A stretch of DNA of 64,000 nucleotides from Oceanobacillus rekensis (lineage in GTDB: Bacteria > Bacillota > Bacilli > Bacillales > Amphibacillaceae): positions 1 to 64,000 of the forward strand of contig NZ_MTBQ01000005.1 of NCBI RefSeq assembly GCF_002153375.1, written 5' to 3'. Position numbers and translations under genes: made by a program. The notes below the pieces were generated by a model. The model was not told the origin of the DNA. It saw nothing but the letters and a program-made list of their open reading frames with translations, and searched no databases. Below, piece by piece: positions 1-7,837 of the stretch; the stretch's first letter is position 1; every line of letters begins with the position of its first letter.

Positions 1-110
1 ATCACTTCGAGTGAGTAAGATCCCTCAGAGACGATGAGGTTGATAGGTCCGAGGTGGAAGCGTGGTGACACGTGTAGCTGACGGATACTAATAGATCGAG
101 GACTTAACTA
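1..110 (+). rRNA. 23S ribosomal RNA, 3' end (partial)
   Basis: The window opens inside the 3' terminal region of 23S rRNA. The stretch carrying AGCTGACGGATACTAATAGA and ending near GGACTTAACTA is the conserved 3' end of Bacillaceae 23S genes. The 5' part lies outside the window. A 5S gene follows after about 70 AT-rich bases, as expected for an rrn operon. Confidence 0.95.
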
Positions 111-181
111 AACTTCTTTATTGATATTGATGTGTTGATTTACTCTTATTTAGTTTTTAAGGTATAAACCTTAAAATATAT

Positions 182-299
182 GTCTGGTAGCAATAGCGAA
201 GAGGTCACACCTGTTCCCATCTCGAACACAGAAGTTAAGCTCTTCAGCGTCGATGGTAGTTGGGGCTTTGCCCCTGCAAGAGTAGAACGCCGCCAGGCA
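182..299 (+). rRNA. 5S ribosomal RNA
   Basis: About 117 bases begin with TCTGGTAGCAATAGCGAAGA and end with the complementary CGCCGCCAGGCA. The internal ACACCTGTTCCCATCTCGAA and GTTAAGCTCTTCAGC blocks are 5S signatures. It follows the 23S 3' end and precedes a tRNA cluster in the same direction. The exact ends are good to a few bases. Confidence 0.95.
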
Positions 300-426
300 A
301 AAGATTATTTCACAGTACCTTAACGGTAGATCAACGACTATTCGTCGATTGGTCGTAGATTCGAAGTTCAACCTTTGAAATCTACCTGTGGAATTATTTA
401 TTTGTTAATACATAGTAAGTTTACCA

Positions 427-501
427 GGCCCGTTGGTCAAGCGGTTAAGACACCGCCCTTTCACGGCGGTATCACGGGTTCGATTCCCGTACGGGTCACC
501 A
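427..501 (+). tRNA. tRNA-Glu (TTC)
   Basis: A complete cloverleaf: acceptor strand GGCCCGT at 427-433 pairs with ACGGGTC at 491-497, the anticodon loop holds TTC, the T loop is GGTTCGATTCC, and CCA is encoded at 499-501. It is the first tRNA after 5S. Confidence 0.95.
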
Positions 502-505
502 ATAT

Positions 506-581
506 GGAGGATTAGCTCAGCTGGGAGAGCACCTGCCTTACAAGCAGGGGGTCGCAGGTTCGAGCCCTGCATCCTCCACCA
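506..581 (+). tRNA. tRNA-Val (TAC)
   Basis: A complete cloverleaf: acceptor GGAGGAT at the 5' end pairs with ATCCTCC at the 3' end, the anticodon loop CCTTACAAG reads TAC, the T loop is GTTCGAGCC, and CCA is encoded. It lies 4 bases after tRNA-Glu. Confidence 0.95.
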
Positions 582-621
582 TTTTTAAACTTTTAGATGA
601 ATATTAATTTATCTCCCAAAT

Positions 622-698
<77 letters not shown>

Positions 699-720
699 AT
701 ATTTTCAATAATTATAAATT

Positions 721-779
721 GGACTCTTAGCCCAGTTGGTTAGAACTATCGACTCATAATTGATGGGTCGCAGGTTCGC
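721..779 (+). pseudogene. Truncated tRNA, CAT anticodon, probably Ile2-type
   Basis: The sequence has the acceptor 5' strand GGACTCT, a D arm (AGCCCAGTTGGTTAGAA), an anticodon arm ATCGA-CTCATAA-TTGAT with a CAT anticodon, a variable loop and the beginning of a T arm (CGCAGGTTCG). The match then stops: the 3' half of the T arm, the acceptor 3' strand and CCA are missing, and unrelated sequence follows. The GGAC acceptor and elongator-like arm suggest tRNA-Ile(CAT), but the amino-acid assignment is inferred. It cannot form a cloverleaf as written. Confidence 0.75.
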
Positions 780-1459
780 TTGGTAGCCCAGCAATTTACA
801 CATAAAATATGAATCCCTCCTATAAGCAGTTCCGATACTGTAGAGGGAGAAACTCCGCTTACATTTGTATCTATACGCTTCATTCACTTTGTGATTATAA
901 ATGAGTTTCATTACCCCTTTTGTCTTAATGGCAGGGAGGTTTGAAACAAAATCACGCCTATTAAATAGAATACGAACTTTTCTTCATATCTATTTTCACT
1001 CTAACCTAAGTTTTAGCATCTTTGCATATCGAGTATTTCACGAATACGGTACAAAAAACTCGCAGATCATTATCTGCGAGTTTTTTTGTGAAAGGAAAGT
1101 ATTCCAATTATCCATATTGAAAAGTTAATTTCTCCCTTTATTGATCTACAAAGGTTCAGTAGCTTTATTTATTCAAAATAAACATTTTATTCTCTAACGG
1201 TATTTGAATTTAAGTTACTAACAATTTCTGTACTTGAAATATCTAAATGACTTTATAACACGGTCTTTGTTTCATCCAATGTAACTTCATTCAACAACCA
1301 GTAATACGTACCCCACTGGGAGTCAGATCCTTCTAATTGTATATGTTATGACAAATTTCGAGAACGCAGGAAATAAGCATTCATTTCATTTTATTATGAT
1401 TTGTCTTTCGTGAATTGTATAATCATTACAAATTGTAACTACTGTAGTAAATTTAATCT
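780..1459. other. Intergenic stretch after the tRNA cluster
   Basis: Apart from the terminator at 1057-1087, this AT-rich 680-base stretch has no convincing gene. Short open frames lack ribosome binding sites and recognisable products. The sequence directly after the broken tRNA (780-900) is of unknown origin and may mark a recombination junction. Confidence 0.5.
1057..1087 (+). terminator. Rho-independent terminator of the rRNA/tRNA operon
   Basis: An 11-bp perfect stem AACTCGCAGAT / ATCTGCGAGTT with a 4-base loop is followed by seven T. It is the first strong terminator after the tRNA genes, so it probably ends the rrn transcript. Confidence 0.85.
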
Positions 1460-1850
1460 TTATCGGATTTTTAAGAGTATCCTAAACACCGACGTTGAGA
1501 TTCCTTCTGCGTGGTAAATAAAATAGCCTCACAATATTCCTTTAGAAAGTCAAAATGCCCCTTCCAGTCATCACCCATAACAAAAAGATCTGCATGGTAC
1601 TCTTTTACATCACTGATTTTCTGATTCCACGAATATTCGGGGATAACATGATCGACATAACGAATTGCATCCAGAATTAACTTGCGATCCTCGAACGGAT
1701 GATAGGCTTCTTTATTCTTCAGTTTACTAAATTCTTCTGTAGAAATACCAACAATCAAATAGTCTCCCATTTCCTTTGCGCGTGTCTGAGTAAAGGAATA
1801 TGGCCAGCATGTATTAAATCAAATGTGCCATATGTGATTATCGTTTTAAT
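1460..1850 (-). pseudogene. tagD: Decayed glycerol-3-phosphate cytidylyltransferase
   Basis: Reading on the minus strand gives the cytidylyltransferase signature YGTFDLIHAGHIPLLRHA, then after a one-base shift MGDYLIVGISTEEFS and a family-like body ending FDFLKEYCEA, then after a second shift the terminal EGIST motif. TagD makes CDP-glycerol for teichoic acid linkage and polymers. Three lesions are visible: the expected ATG is ATT (1848-1850), a base is missing near 1772, and the frame is lost again near 1515. No active protein is expected. Its position beside an LCP-family ligase and near wecB suggests a former wall-polymer locus. Confidence 0.85.
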
Positions 1851-1918
1851 GGAATTCTCATCCAGTAAATGTATTATTATAATTTTAACATAAAACTGGA
1901 ACTAGAATTCTTCTTTAA

Positions 1919-2938
1919 TTAATTAAATTCATGAGGATGTTCTAAGAAATCGTTGGACGTTTCAGAGGAGTCCAACCCCAGATGGTACCTAAGTTCATTT
2001 TGAGTTTGAACTCTACTTTCTTCTTCTACTTGGTAATACCAACCGCCGCCGTTTTCCATGTAACCTCCACTACCGGCTAGGTTTACATTTTCAATTTGAA
2101 TCGTTTCATTTAATCCATAAGATAGGAATCCTCTAATCTCAGCAAATGTTAAATTTGTTTTCATATTTGATCCTACTGCAGTAAGTACATCTTCCAGTTT
2201 GAAAAGGGAGGATGCAGAAGTAACTTCTTTTGCTATTTCTTTAAGGATTTCCTGCTGTCTTTTTCCTCTTTCAACATCACTATCATATTTTCGCGTACGA
2301 GCTAATGCCAAAGCCTCTTCACCATCCAGCAGTTGATAGCCTGGGTATAAGTGAATAGCATCTCGTACATCCCCTGAATCCGACTCAACGATTTCATATG
2401 GCACATTAAACCGTATTCCGTCCAATGAGTCCACCACTTCAACAAAAGCATTGAAGTTCATGCGCACATAATAATCGACCGGTACATGCAAAAACTCCTC
2501 AAGTGTTTCAATCGTTGCCAGTGGTCCACCATATGCATGTGCATGATTAATCTTTGTTGAATAGTTTACTTCTGGCACATATACATAGGTATCTCTTGGA
2601 ATACTCAACAATTTTATAGAACTATCATTCTTATTAAACGTAGCGAGTATTAATGCGTCTGATCGACTATTTTTACTATCCCGATGCTCGCTGTCATCGA
2701 CACCAATAAACAAGACAGAAACATTATCTTCCACCGGATCAACAGGACCATCTCGAAGTGGAGAAGTTTCATCATCCCGGCCAACTTTCTCATGAGAATC
2801 CGTTACTATATTCGCTGTCTTATTATAAAGATGTGCAGCATAACCTATTCCGGATCCCACTAAAATAAGAAATAAAATTAATAACGAAACAAATATCTTT
2901 CTCTTTTTGGTAAATCTCTTTTTATTATCTTTAGACAT
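1919..2938 (-). CDS. LCP-family (LytR-CpsA-Psr) wall polymer ligase
   Basis: A 339-residue protein with a basic N-terminus, one membrane segment at about residues 13-35 and an external LCP domain at about 85-240. Visible family motifs are SRSDALIL, LLSIPRDTYVYVP, KINHAHAYGG and ARTRKYDSDVERGKRQQEI; the conserved Asp and Arg residues that bind the polyprenyl pyrophosphate substrate are present. LCP enzymes (TagT/U/V in B. subtilis) transfer teichoic acid or other anionic glycopolymers from lipid carrier to peptidoglycan. The ATG is preceded by GAGGGG. It stands alone, just downstream of the tagD remnant on the same strand. Which polymer it handles cannot be told. Confidence 0.93.
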   Translation of the reverse strand: MSKDNKKRFTKKRKIFVSLLILFLILVGSGIGYAAHLYNKTANIVTDSHEKVGRDDETSPLRDGPVDPVEDNVSVLFIGVDDSEHRDSKNSRSDALILATFNKNDSSIKLLSIPRDTYVYVPEVNYSTKINHAHAYGGPLATIETLEEFLHVPVDYYVRMNFNAFVEVVDSLDGIRFNVPYEIVESDSGDVRDAIHLYPGYQLLDGEEALALARTRKYDSDVERGKRQQEILKEIAKEVTSASSLFKLEDVLTAVGSNMKTNLTFAEIRGFLSYGLNETIQIENVNLAGSGGYMENGGGWYYQVEEESRVQTQNELRYHLGLDSSETSNDFLEHPHEFN

Positions 2939-2996
2939 AAATTAACCCCTCACGACAAAACATAACACTATTTTACCATAACAAGATAACATCATG

Positions 2997-3027
2997 GAAG
3001 CATGGGGACGGTTCTCCTTACTTCCTC
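2997..3027. repeat. Short palindromic repeat (GGGGACGGTTCT family)
   Basis: A single copy: GGAAGCATGGGGACGGTTCT followed by a degenerate right arm (CCTTACTTCCT). It lies upstream of the LCP gene and belongs to the element seen about fifteen times in this window. Confidence 0.8.
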
Positions 3028-3167
3028 GTATTTGATGTTCTGCAATTCATTATGTGAAGGCTAACATTTTTTAAAAATAATAAAGGCCTCTTCCAATTAC
3101 AATCGAATAACCATCTACTAAAATGGTAGAAAATTTTAAGAACCCCCTTCGCACCCCCTAATCCAAT

Positions 3168-3196
3168 CTCCTTTCGATTGTAATTGTGAAAGGGAG
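3168..3196 (+). promoter_or_regulatory. Possible hairpin masking the DUF1659 ribosome binding site, copy 1
   Basis: CTCCTTTC at 3168-3175 can pair with GAAAGGGAG at 3188-3196, which includes the Shine-Dalgarno sequence of the gene starting at 3206 (one bulged G). The same arrangement exists at 7183-7211, where the left arm has changed to CTCCCTTC. The pairing is seen; a regulatory role is inferred. Confidence 0.4.
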
Positions 3197-3205
3197 GTGA
3201 GAAAC

Positions 3206-3430
3206 ATGGCAGTAGCAGATATCACAAAATCCACATTGCAATTAGTACTTCAAGATGGGATTGATTCCGAATCAGGATTACCCATCTTGAAGTCGAAAAG
3301 CTTCAACAACGTAAAAACAGATGCAACAGCAGATCAGCTATATGCAGTTGCAACAGCTTTGGTAGAACTCCAGGAGCGTCCGCTTTATAACATTAATCGT
3401 AAGGATACGGCGGATATTCGGGAGGCGTAG
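3206..3430 (+). CDS. DUF1659 family protein, copy 1
   Basis: A 74-residue cytosolic protein beginning MAVADITKSTLQLVLQDGID, matching the DUF1659 family of small Bacillaceae proteins with no known function. The ATG at 3206 was chosen because AAAGGGAGG sits 8 bases upstream; an in-frame GTG at 3197 lies inside that ribosome binding site. DUF1659 genes usually sit directly before a DUF2922 gene, as here (37-base gap). The gene is nearly identical to the copy at 7221, differing at five residues (for example LPILK against SPIFK, and KDTAD against NDTSD). Confidence 0.9.
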   Translation: MAVADITKSTLQLVLQDGIDSESGLPILKSKSFNNVKTDATADQLYAVATALVELQERPLYNINRKDTADIREA

Positions 3431-3467
3431 TAATTTGAAATCTATTAAATAGAAAGGAGTTGTAACC

Positions 3468-3683
3468 ATGAAAAAACTTGAAATGAAATTTACGAATCAA
3501 GATGGAAAAATTGTTACGTATTCATTGGACAAGCCTATAGAACCTGTCAATGTCGCTTCGATACATGCAGCAATGGATGAGGTCATTGCACAGAATGCAT
3601 TTACTTCTACTGGTGGCGATCTTATTGAAAAGAAGAGTGCTCGTTTGGTTGAACGTATTGTGGAAGATATTGAATTAGGTTAA
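3468..3683 (+). CDS. DUF2922 family protein, copy 1
   Basis: A 71-residue protein (MKKLEMKFTNQDGKIVTYSL at the start) of the DUF2922 family, function unknown. AAAGGAG stands 8 bases before the ATG. It is the second gene of the DUF1659-DUF2922 pair and is followed by a terminator. The second copy at 7483 differs by only two residues (EVIA/EIIA and IEKK/IAKK), so the duplication is recent or kept similar by conversion. Unlike the second cassette, no YvrJ gene follows this copy. Confidence 0.9.
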   Translation: MKKLEMKFTNQDGKIVTYSLDKPIEPVNVASIHAAMDEVIAQNAFTSTGGDLIEKKSARLVERIVEDIELG

Positions 3684-3728
3684 TTTAGGTTTTGAAGCTT
3701 CATTACTAGAAAGGAAATATCACAACAT

Positions 3729-3759
3729 GACCAGCGGCATAGCCTCTGGTCTGTTTTTC
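3729..3759 (+). terminator. Terminator after cassette copy 1
   Basis: GACCAG / CTGGTC arms around CGGCATAGCCT, followed by TGTTTTT. The same hairpin, with a longer stem, follows copy 2 at 7745-7777. Confidence 0.65.
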
Positions 3760-4062
3760 TTATTAAGAATAGCTTTAAATGGATTCTGAGTTTGAGGTTA
3801 CAATTGTCTTTTACTATATTTATTATTCACCTAATTAAAAACCTGTAAACGGAAAAAATTCCATTACTCTATCACAATCTTACATTAATTAATACCTATT
3901 TGATTGAAAGAAAAGAAAGAAAGTGGTACTGTAAATAGGATTACAATTAAAGAATAAATGAAAAAATAAAACAACAAAATCTATTACTCGACATGCATTT
4001 AAATGTTATTAGCAGTAATGAGTGGTAAAATATATTTAAAATTCATTGGAGTGACTTGACAA
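3760..4062. other. AT-rich intergenic region before wecB
   Basis: No gene is seen. The region is very AT-rich and presumably holds the wecB promoter, but no single -35/-10 pair stands out. GGAGTGA at 4048-4054 is the wecB ribosome binding site. Confidence 0.5.
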
Positions 4063-5181
4063 ATGAGTAAACGTATTAAGGTAATGACAATTTTTGGAAC
4101 GAGACCCGAAGCAATTAAAATGGCTCCACTTGTTCTTGAATTAAACAAACGTTCGGAGGAGTTCGAATCGATTGTAACTGTAACGGCACAGCATCGCGAA
4201 ATGCTGGATCAGGTTCTTGAGATTTTCAACATCACTCCAGATTTTGATTTAAACATTATGAAAAAACAACAATCCCTTGCACAGATAACTACCCGTGCAT
4301 TAGAGGGTCTTGATGAAGTAATGAAGGAAACACAACCAGATATCGTGCTCGTGCATGGTGACACGACGACAACGTTCGCAGCATCTCTTGCAGCATTTTA
4401 CAACCAGATTGCAATTGGTCATGTTGAAGCAGGTCTTCGTACATGGAATAAATATTCACCATATCCGGAAGAGATGAATCGCCAGCTTACCGGCGTGATG
4501 GCTGATTTACATTTCTCACCAACTGAAAAATCAAAGCAAAATCTGCTTAATGAAGATAAACCAGCTGAAAACATTGTTGTAACTGGTAACACAGCAATTG
4601 ATGCATTGAAAACAACGGTTGATGAGTCGTATTCAAGCCCTGTTCTTGAAGGGATTGGCGATAAGCGACTCGTACTCATGACTGCCCATCGCAGAGAAAA
4701 CCTTGGCGAAAATATGCAATCCATGTTCAGAGCTATAAAACGATTAGTAGAAACACATGACGATATTCAAGTTATTTATCCAGTACATTTAAATCCGGTT
4801 GTTCAGGAAACAGCAAATAAAATCCTTGGTAACGATGACCGCATTCAATTAATTGAACCACTTGGTGTGGTGGACTTCCATAACTTCGCATCCCATGCCT
4901 ATTTAATTTTAACGGACTCTGGTGGTGTGCAAGAAGAAGCGCCATCCCTTGGTGTACCAGTGCTAGTACTGCGTGACACAACGGAGCGCCCAGAAGGAAT
5001 CGATGCAGGTACACTGAAATTAGCTGGTACAGATGAAGATACAATCTTTAACCTGGCAAATGAGTTACTTTCTGATAAAGAAGCCCATGATAAAATGGCT
5101 AAAGCCTCGAATCCATATGGAGATGGGGAAGCATCTCGGAGAATTGCTGATGCAATTGTTAGTTATTTTGAAAAGAAATAG
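4063..5181 (+). CDS. wecB: UDP-N-acetylglucosamine 2-epimerase (non-hydrolysing)
   Basis: The 372-residue length is normal for the family (MnaA/YvyH in Bacillus). The enzyme interconverts UDP-GlcNAc and UDP-ManNAc, the donor for the wall teichoic acid linkage unit and some capsules. Visible motifs: IFGTRPEAIKMAPL at the N-terminus, TAQHREMLDQ, VHGDTTTTFA, HVEAGLRT followed by PYPEEMNRQ, and the nucleotide-binding TDSGGVQEEAPSLGVPVL with RDTTERPEG. Conserved Asp, Glu and His residues needed for catalysis are present. It is monocistronic here, between two DUF1659-DUF2922 cassettes, with the LCP gene and tagD remnant nearby. Confidence 0.96.
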   Translation: MSKRIKVMTIFGTRPEAIKMAPLVLELNKRSEEFESIVTVTAQHREMLDQVLEIFNITPDFDLNIMKKQQSLAQITTRALEGLDEVMKETQPDIVLVHGDTTTTFAASLAAFYNQIAIGHVEAGLRTWNKYSPYPEEMNRQLTGVMADLHFSPTEKSKQNLLNEDKPAENIVVTGNTAIDALKTTVDESYSSPVLEGIGDKRLVLMTAHRRENLGENMQSMFRAIKRLVETHDDIQVIYPVHLNPVVQETANKILGNDDRIQLIEPLGVVDFHNFASHAYLILTDSGGVQEEAPSLGVPVLVLRDTTERPEGIDAGTLKLAGTDEDTIFNLANELLSDKEAHDKMAKASNPYGDGEASRRIADAIVSYFEKK

Positions 5182-5253
5182 GAATAAAAAAGAGCCGTCA
5201 ATATTACGATAAGGGTTGCATTTTTGATGTGCATATTAATTAAATGACAAAGG

Positions 5254-5285
5254 AAATGACGTATGAATTTTCATACGTCATTTTT
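5254..5285 (+). terminator. Terminator downstream of wecB
   Basis: AAATGACGTATGA / TCATACGTCATTT stem with loop ATTT, followed by five T. Confidence 0.85.
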
Positions 5286-5602
5286 ACTGTCGTATCACTG
5301 CTTGCTGTTTGAATTAGGCAGTTAGATCAACAGAATTTTATTCGATGTTAACATAATATTCATAACATTATTCAAGAAGGAAAAGACAATCAAATTATGA
5401 TTGCATTGTTTAACTCTCGCACCATATACTTTAAGTGAGACTTCCGCAATCGATGAATGATGAATAAGTCTTTAAAGATGTATGTACAAAATTTTTGCCA
5501 AAAATATTTTAAATTTTGTTAAAATTGTAAACAAATGCTTGTGTTGTGACAACCACCGTAATAAGATAGGGAAATAGAGTATAAAAACGGAGGTTAAGTG
5601 AT
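5286..5602. other. Intergenic region before the esterase
   Basis: No gene is visible. AT-rich; the 3' end carries the GGAGG ribosome binding site (5589-5593) of the TTG-initiated esterase. Confidence 0.5.
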
Positions 5603-6727
5603 TTGGGAAAATTTCTTGATTTAATTTATCAAGGTTTTAAATACAAGCTATATGTCCCTGGTGAATATAATACAGATAAAGAGTCTCCGTTGTTGGTGAT
5701 GCTTCATGGATGTGGACAAGATCCAGATGATTTTGCTGCAGACACAAACATGAACACACTTGCTGAAAAGGAGAAATTCCTTGTCCTCTATCCTGATATG
5801 AACAATCCGTTCAATCCTTCAGATCCGGCCGGGTATAACTACTTTGGCTGCTGGAACTGGTTTTTAGATAAAAATCAGCACCGCGGGAAGGGACATCCCA
5901 AGCTTATTTATGAGATTATTAATGAGGTGAAAAGTAAATACAAGATTGATTCAAATAAAGTCTACGCTGCTGGATTATCGGCAGGCGGGTCACTAGCCTG
6001 TATTCTTGGTGCTACGTATCCAGATGTTTTTAACGCTATAGGAGTTTGTTCGGGACTAGCCTATGATGCTGCCAATGTATTTTTTCTAACCGACCCGATG
6101 GCTGAGGAAGCTAAAAAAAGTATGGAGAAAGGCGTGCCTGATCCATATGCATGCGGAAACAGTGCATTTAAAGAGATGGGAGAGTATAAGAAAAAAATAC
6201 GGGTGATTGTTTTCCATGGAATCAGTGATACAACGGTCCATCCCATTAATGGCCAGCAGGTTATCACCCAATGGGCTCAAACCAATTTTCTTGTTGAAGG
6301 CGGTATAGGCCTTGCTGATGTTACCCCTGCCCTAGTCAAATCAGATATAATAAATGGGAAAAGCTATACCCAGCATATATATAATGATGGGGGCGGCGAA
6401 CCATTATTGGAACTTTGGATGATTGATAAAATGGGGCATACCTGGTCTGGTGGAAGCCCGAATGGTTCTCACACGGACCCCTCTGGCCCAAGTGCAACAG
6501 AAATTATATGGAACTTTTTCAGTAACCATCAACAACAGCCGGAAGAAAAACGAATGGAGACTTCGGCCAAAAAGCCAATCCCGGTACCAGCGGAATTACC
6601 AAATGAATCATCAGTCAAAACATCGATTGAGTTACCGGTTAAACCGCAGGACGAATCACCAAGTGAAACACCAAAGAAGAACTTCTTTAGAGCTCTCCTG
6701 TCAAAACTTATGAAAAAGAAAAAATAA
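5603..6727 (+). CDS. PHB depolymerase-family esterase
   Basis: A 374-residue alpha/beta hydrolase of the Esterase_PHB/LpqC type. The oxyanion segment VMLHGCGQDPDDF, the nucleophile elbow GLSAGG (Ser near residue 125), an Asp in GISDTTVHP and a His in GHTWSGG give a full catalytic triad. No signal peptide is seen, so it may act inside the cell. After about residue 312 a repetitive Pro/Glu/Ser/Lys tail (PNESS, PVKPQDES, PSETPKK) ends in LSKLMKKKK, unlike the compact family core and perhaps a surface or membrane tether. The TTG start follows AACGGAGG by 9 bases. Substrate is not known; feruloyl-type and polyester substrates both occur in the family. Confidence 0.85.
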   Translation: MGKFLDLIYQGFKYKLYVPGEYNTDKESPLLVMLHGCGQDPDDFAADTNMNTLAEKEKFLVLYPDMNNPFNPSDPAGYNYFGCWNWFLDKNQHRGKGHPKLIYEIINEVKSKYKIDSNKVYAAGLSAGGSLACILGATYPDVFNAIGVCSGLAYDAANVFFLTDPMAEEAKKSMEKGVPDPYACGNSAFKEMGEYKKKIRVIVFHGISDTTVHPINGQQVITQWAQTNFLVEGGIGLADVTPALVKSDIINGKSYTQHIYNDGGGEPLLELWMIDKMGHTWSGGSPNGSHTDPSGPSATEIIWNFFSNHQQQPEEKRMETSAKKPIPVPAELPNESSVKTSIELPVKPQDESPSETPKKNFFRALLSKLMKKKK

Positions 6728-6978
6728 AACAAAAAACTAAAGAACCATCCCTATTAATCAAAGTTGGCGAGGTTCCCCCCGTAATCCGGCTACTAAGTTT
6801 GTAGCTGCTAACATAGTTATTTTGAATCTCGTTACATTTCTTCTGTCAGGTAAAGCCCTTCCGGTTGACTCAGGGTTTTTTCCACCTAAAGCGCGGGGAT
6901 GGCTCTTTGCTTCTGTCTGGAGCTTATCCCGAAGTGAACTTTTGTAGAAATTTATCTGCAAAAAGAACTAAATAAGAT
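6728..6978 (-). other. Structured intergenic sequence, possible mobile-element or RNA relic
   Basis: The minus strand shows nested complementarity: AGGT/ACCT around CCCTGAGTCAACCGGAAGGG, then GCTAC/GTAGC, then a G-run CGGGGGGAACCTCGCC. A 67-codon open frame here lacks a ribosome binding site and resembles no protein I know. GC content is higher than in the neighbouring intergenic DNA. It could be the end of an IS200/IS605-type element or a structured RNA; I cannot decide. Confidence 0.3.
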
Positions 6979-6996
6979 TAATCAAACGTTTGAACA
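6979..6996. promoter_or_regulatory. CG-centred palindrome (LacI-family-like operator)
   Basis: TCAAACGTTTGA at 6982-6993 is a perfect 12-bp palindrome in a near-symmetric context. The same core occurs between nagA and nagB (9604-9627). CG-centred AAACGTTT palindromes are typical LacI-family operators. No obvious target gene is adjacent other than the DUF1659 cassette. Confidence 0.35.
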
Positions 6997-7008
6997 ATAG
7001 AGAGAAAA

Positions 7009-7038
7009 GGAAGCATGGGGACGGTTCTCATGCTTCCT
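7009..7038. repeat. Short palindromic repeat (GGGGACGGTTCT family)
   Basis: A complete single unit: GGAAGCATGGGGACGGTTCT then CATGCTTCCT; 8-bp arms GGAAGCAT/ATGCTTCC with loop GGGGACGGTTCTC. Confidence 0.85.
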
Positions 7039-7182
7039 TCTTTGCTTTTATCTTAGAGTTCATCTTGCTAGAATTCGCTACCTTGAATAGTTAGATAGAC
7101 TTCCTATAATCTACAATCGATATGATTCACTTATAGTAGCAAGAATTTTTAAAGAATCCTTCTCCACACCCCCTAATCCAAT

Positions 7183-7211
7183 CTCCCTTCGATTGTAATT
7201 GTGAGAGGGAG
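7183..7211 (+). promoter_or_regulatory. Possible hairpin masking the DUF1659 ribosome binding site, copy 2
   Basis: CTCCCTTC at 7183-7190 faces GAGAGGGAG at 7203-7211, the Shine-Dalgarno region of the gene at 7221. Compared with copy 1, the left arm gained a C that can pair with the formerly bulged G, while an A to G change in the right arm still allows a wobble pair. Confidence 0.4.
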
Positions 7212-7220
7212 GTGAGAAAC

Positions 7221-7445
7221 ATGGCAGTAGCAGATATTACAAAATCCACATTGCAGTTGGTACTTCAGGATGGGATTGACTCCGAATCTGGTTCACCAAT
7301 CTTTAAGTCTAAAAGCTTCAATAACGTAAAAACAGATGCAACAGCAGATCAGCTATACGCAGTTGCAACAGCACTGGTAGAACTACAGGAGCGTCCACTT
7401 TATAACATTAATCGTAATGACACGTCGGATATTCGAGAGGCGTAG
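7221..7445 (+). CDS. DUF1659 family protein, copy 2
   Basis: A 74-residue protein almost identical to the one at 3206. The start was chosen by the same GAGAGGGAGG ribosome binding site. It is followed after 37 bases by DUF2922 copy 2, and the cassette then continues to a YvrJ-family gene at 8067. Function unknown. Confidence 0.9.
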   Translation: MAVADITKSTLQLVLQDGIDSESGSPIFKSKSFNNVKTDATADQLYAVATALVELQERPLYNINRNDTSDIREA

Positions 7446-7482
7446 TAATTTGAAATCTATTAAATAGAAAGGAGTTGTAACC

Positions 7483-7698
7483 ATGAAAAAACTTGAAATG
7501 AAATTTACGAATCAGGATGGCAAGATTGTTACGTATTCACTGGACAAGCCTATTGAACCAGTCAATGTCGCTTCGATACATGCAGCAATGGATGAGATCA
7601 TTGCACAGAATGCATTTACCTCTACTGGCGGCGATCTTATTGCGAAGAAGAGTGCTCGTTTGGTTGAACGTATTGTGGAAGATATTGAGTTAGGTTAA
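7483..7698 (+). CDS. DUF2922 family protein, copy 2
   Basis: A 71-residue member of DUF2922 with 97 percent identity to the copy at 3468. AAAGGAG precedes the ATG. Followed by a strong terminator hairpin and then a 21-bp repeat array. Function unknown; the constant pairing with DUF1659 and YvrJ suggests the three products act together. Confidence 0.9.
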   Translation: MKKLEMKFTNQDGKIVTYSLDKPIEPVNVASIHAAMDEIIAQNAFTSTGGDLIAKKSARLVERIVEDIELG

Positions 7699-7744
7699 TT
7701 AAAGATGAGGCGATAAGGTTAGAGCTCGATTACTAGAATTTAGG

Positions 7745-7777
7745 AATATGACCAGTGGCTTAGCCTCTGGTCATATT
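7745..7777 (+). terminator. Terminator after cassette copy 2
   Basis: AATATGACCAG / CTGGTCATATT, 11-bp perfect stem with loop TGGCTTAGCCT. The T-run is weak. Confidence 0.7.
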
Positions 7778-7837
7778 CTGATAGAGAGAGATTATATTTT
7801 AGAGTGGATTTAAGAGAAGGTTGAAATAAAGGAGATG

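Noticed and set aside
171..371. Open frame antisense to 5S rRNA
   Set aside because: It overlaps a certain rRNA gene and has no homology or start signal.
4419..5044. Minus-strand frames inside wecB
   Set aside because: Shadows of a well-conserved gene on the plus strand.
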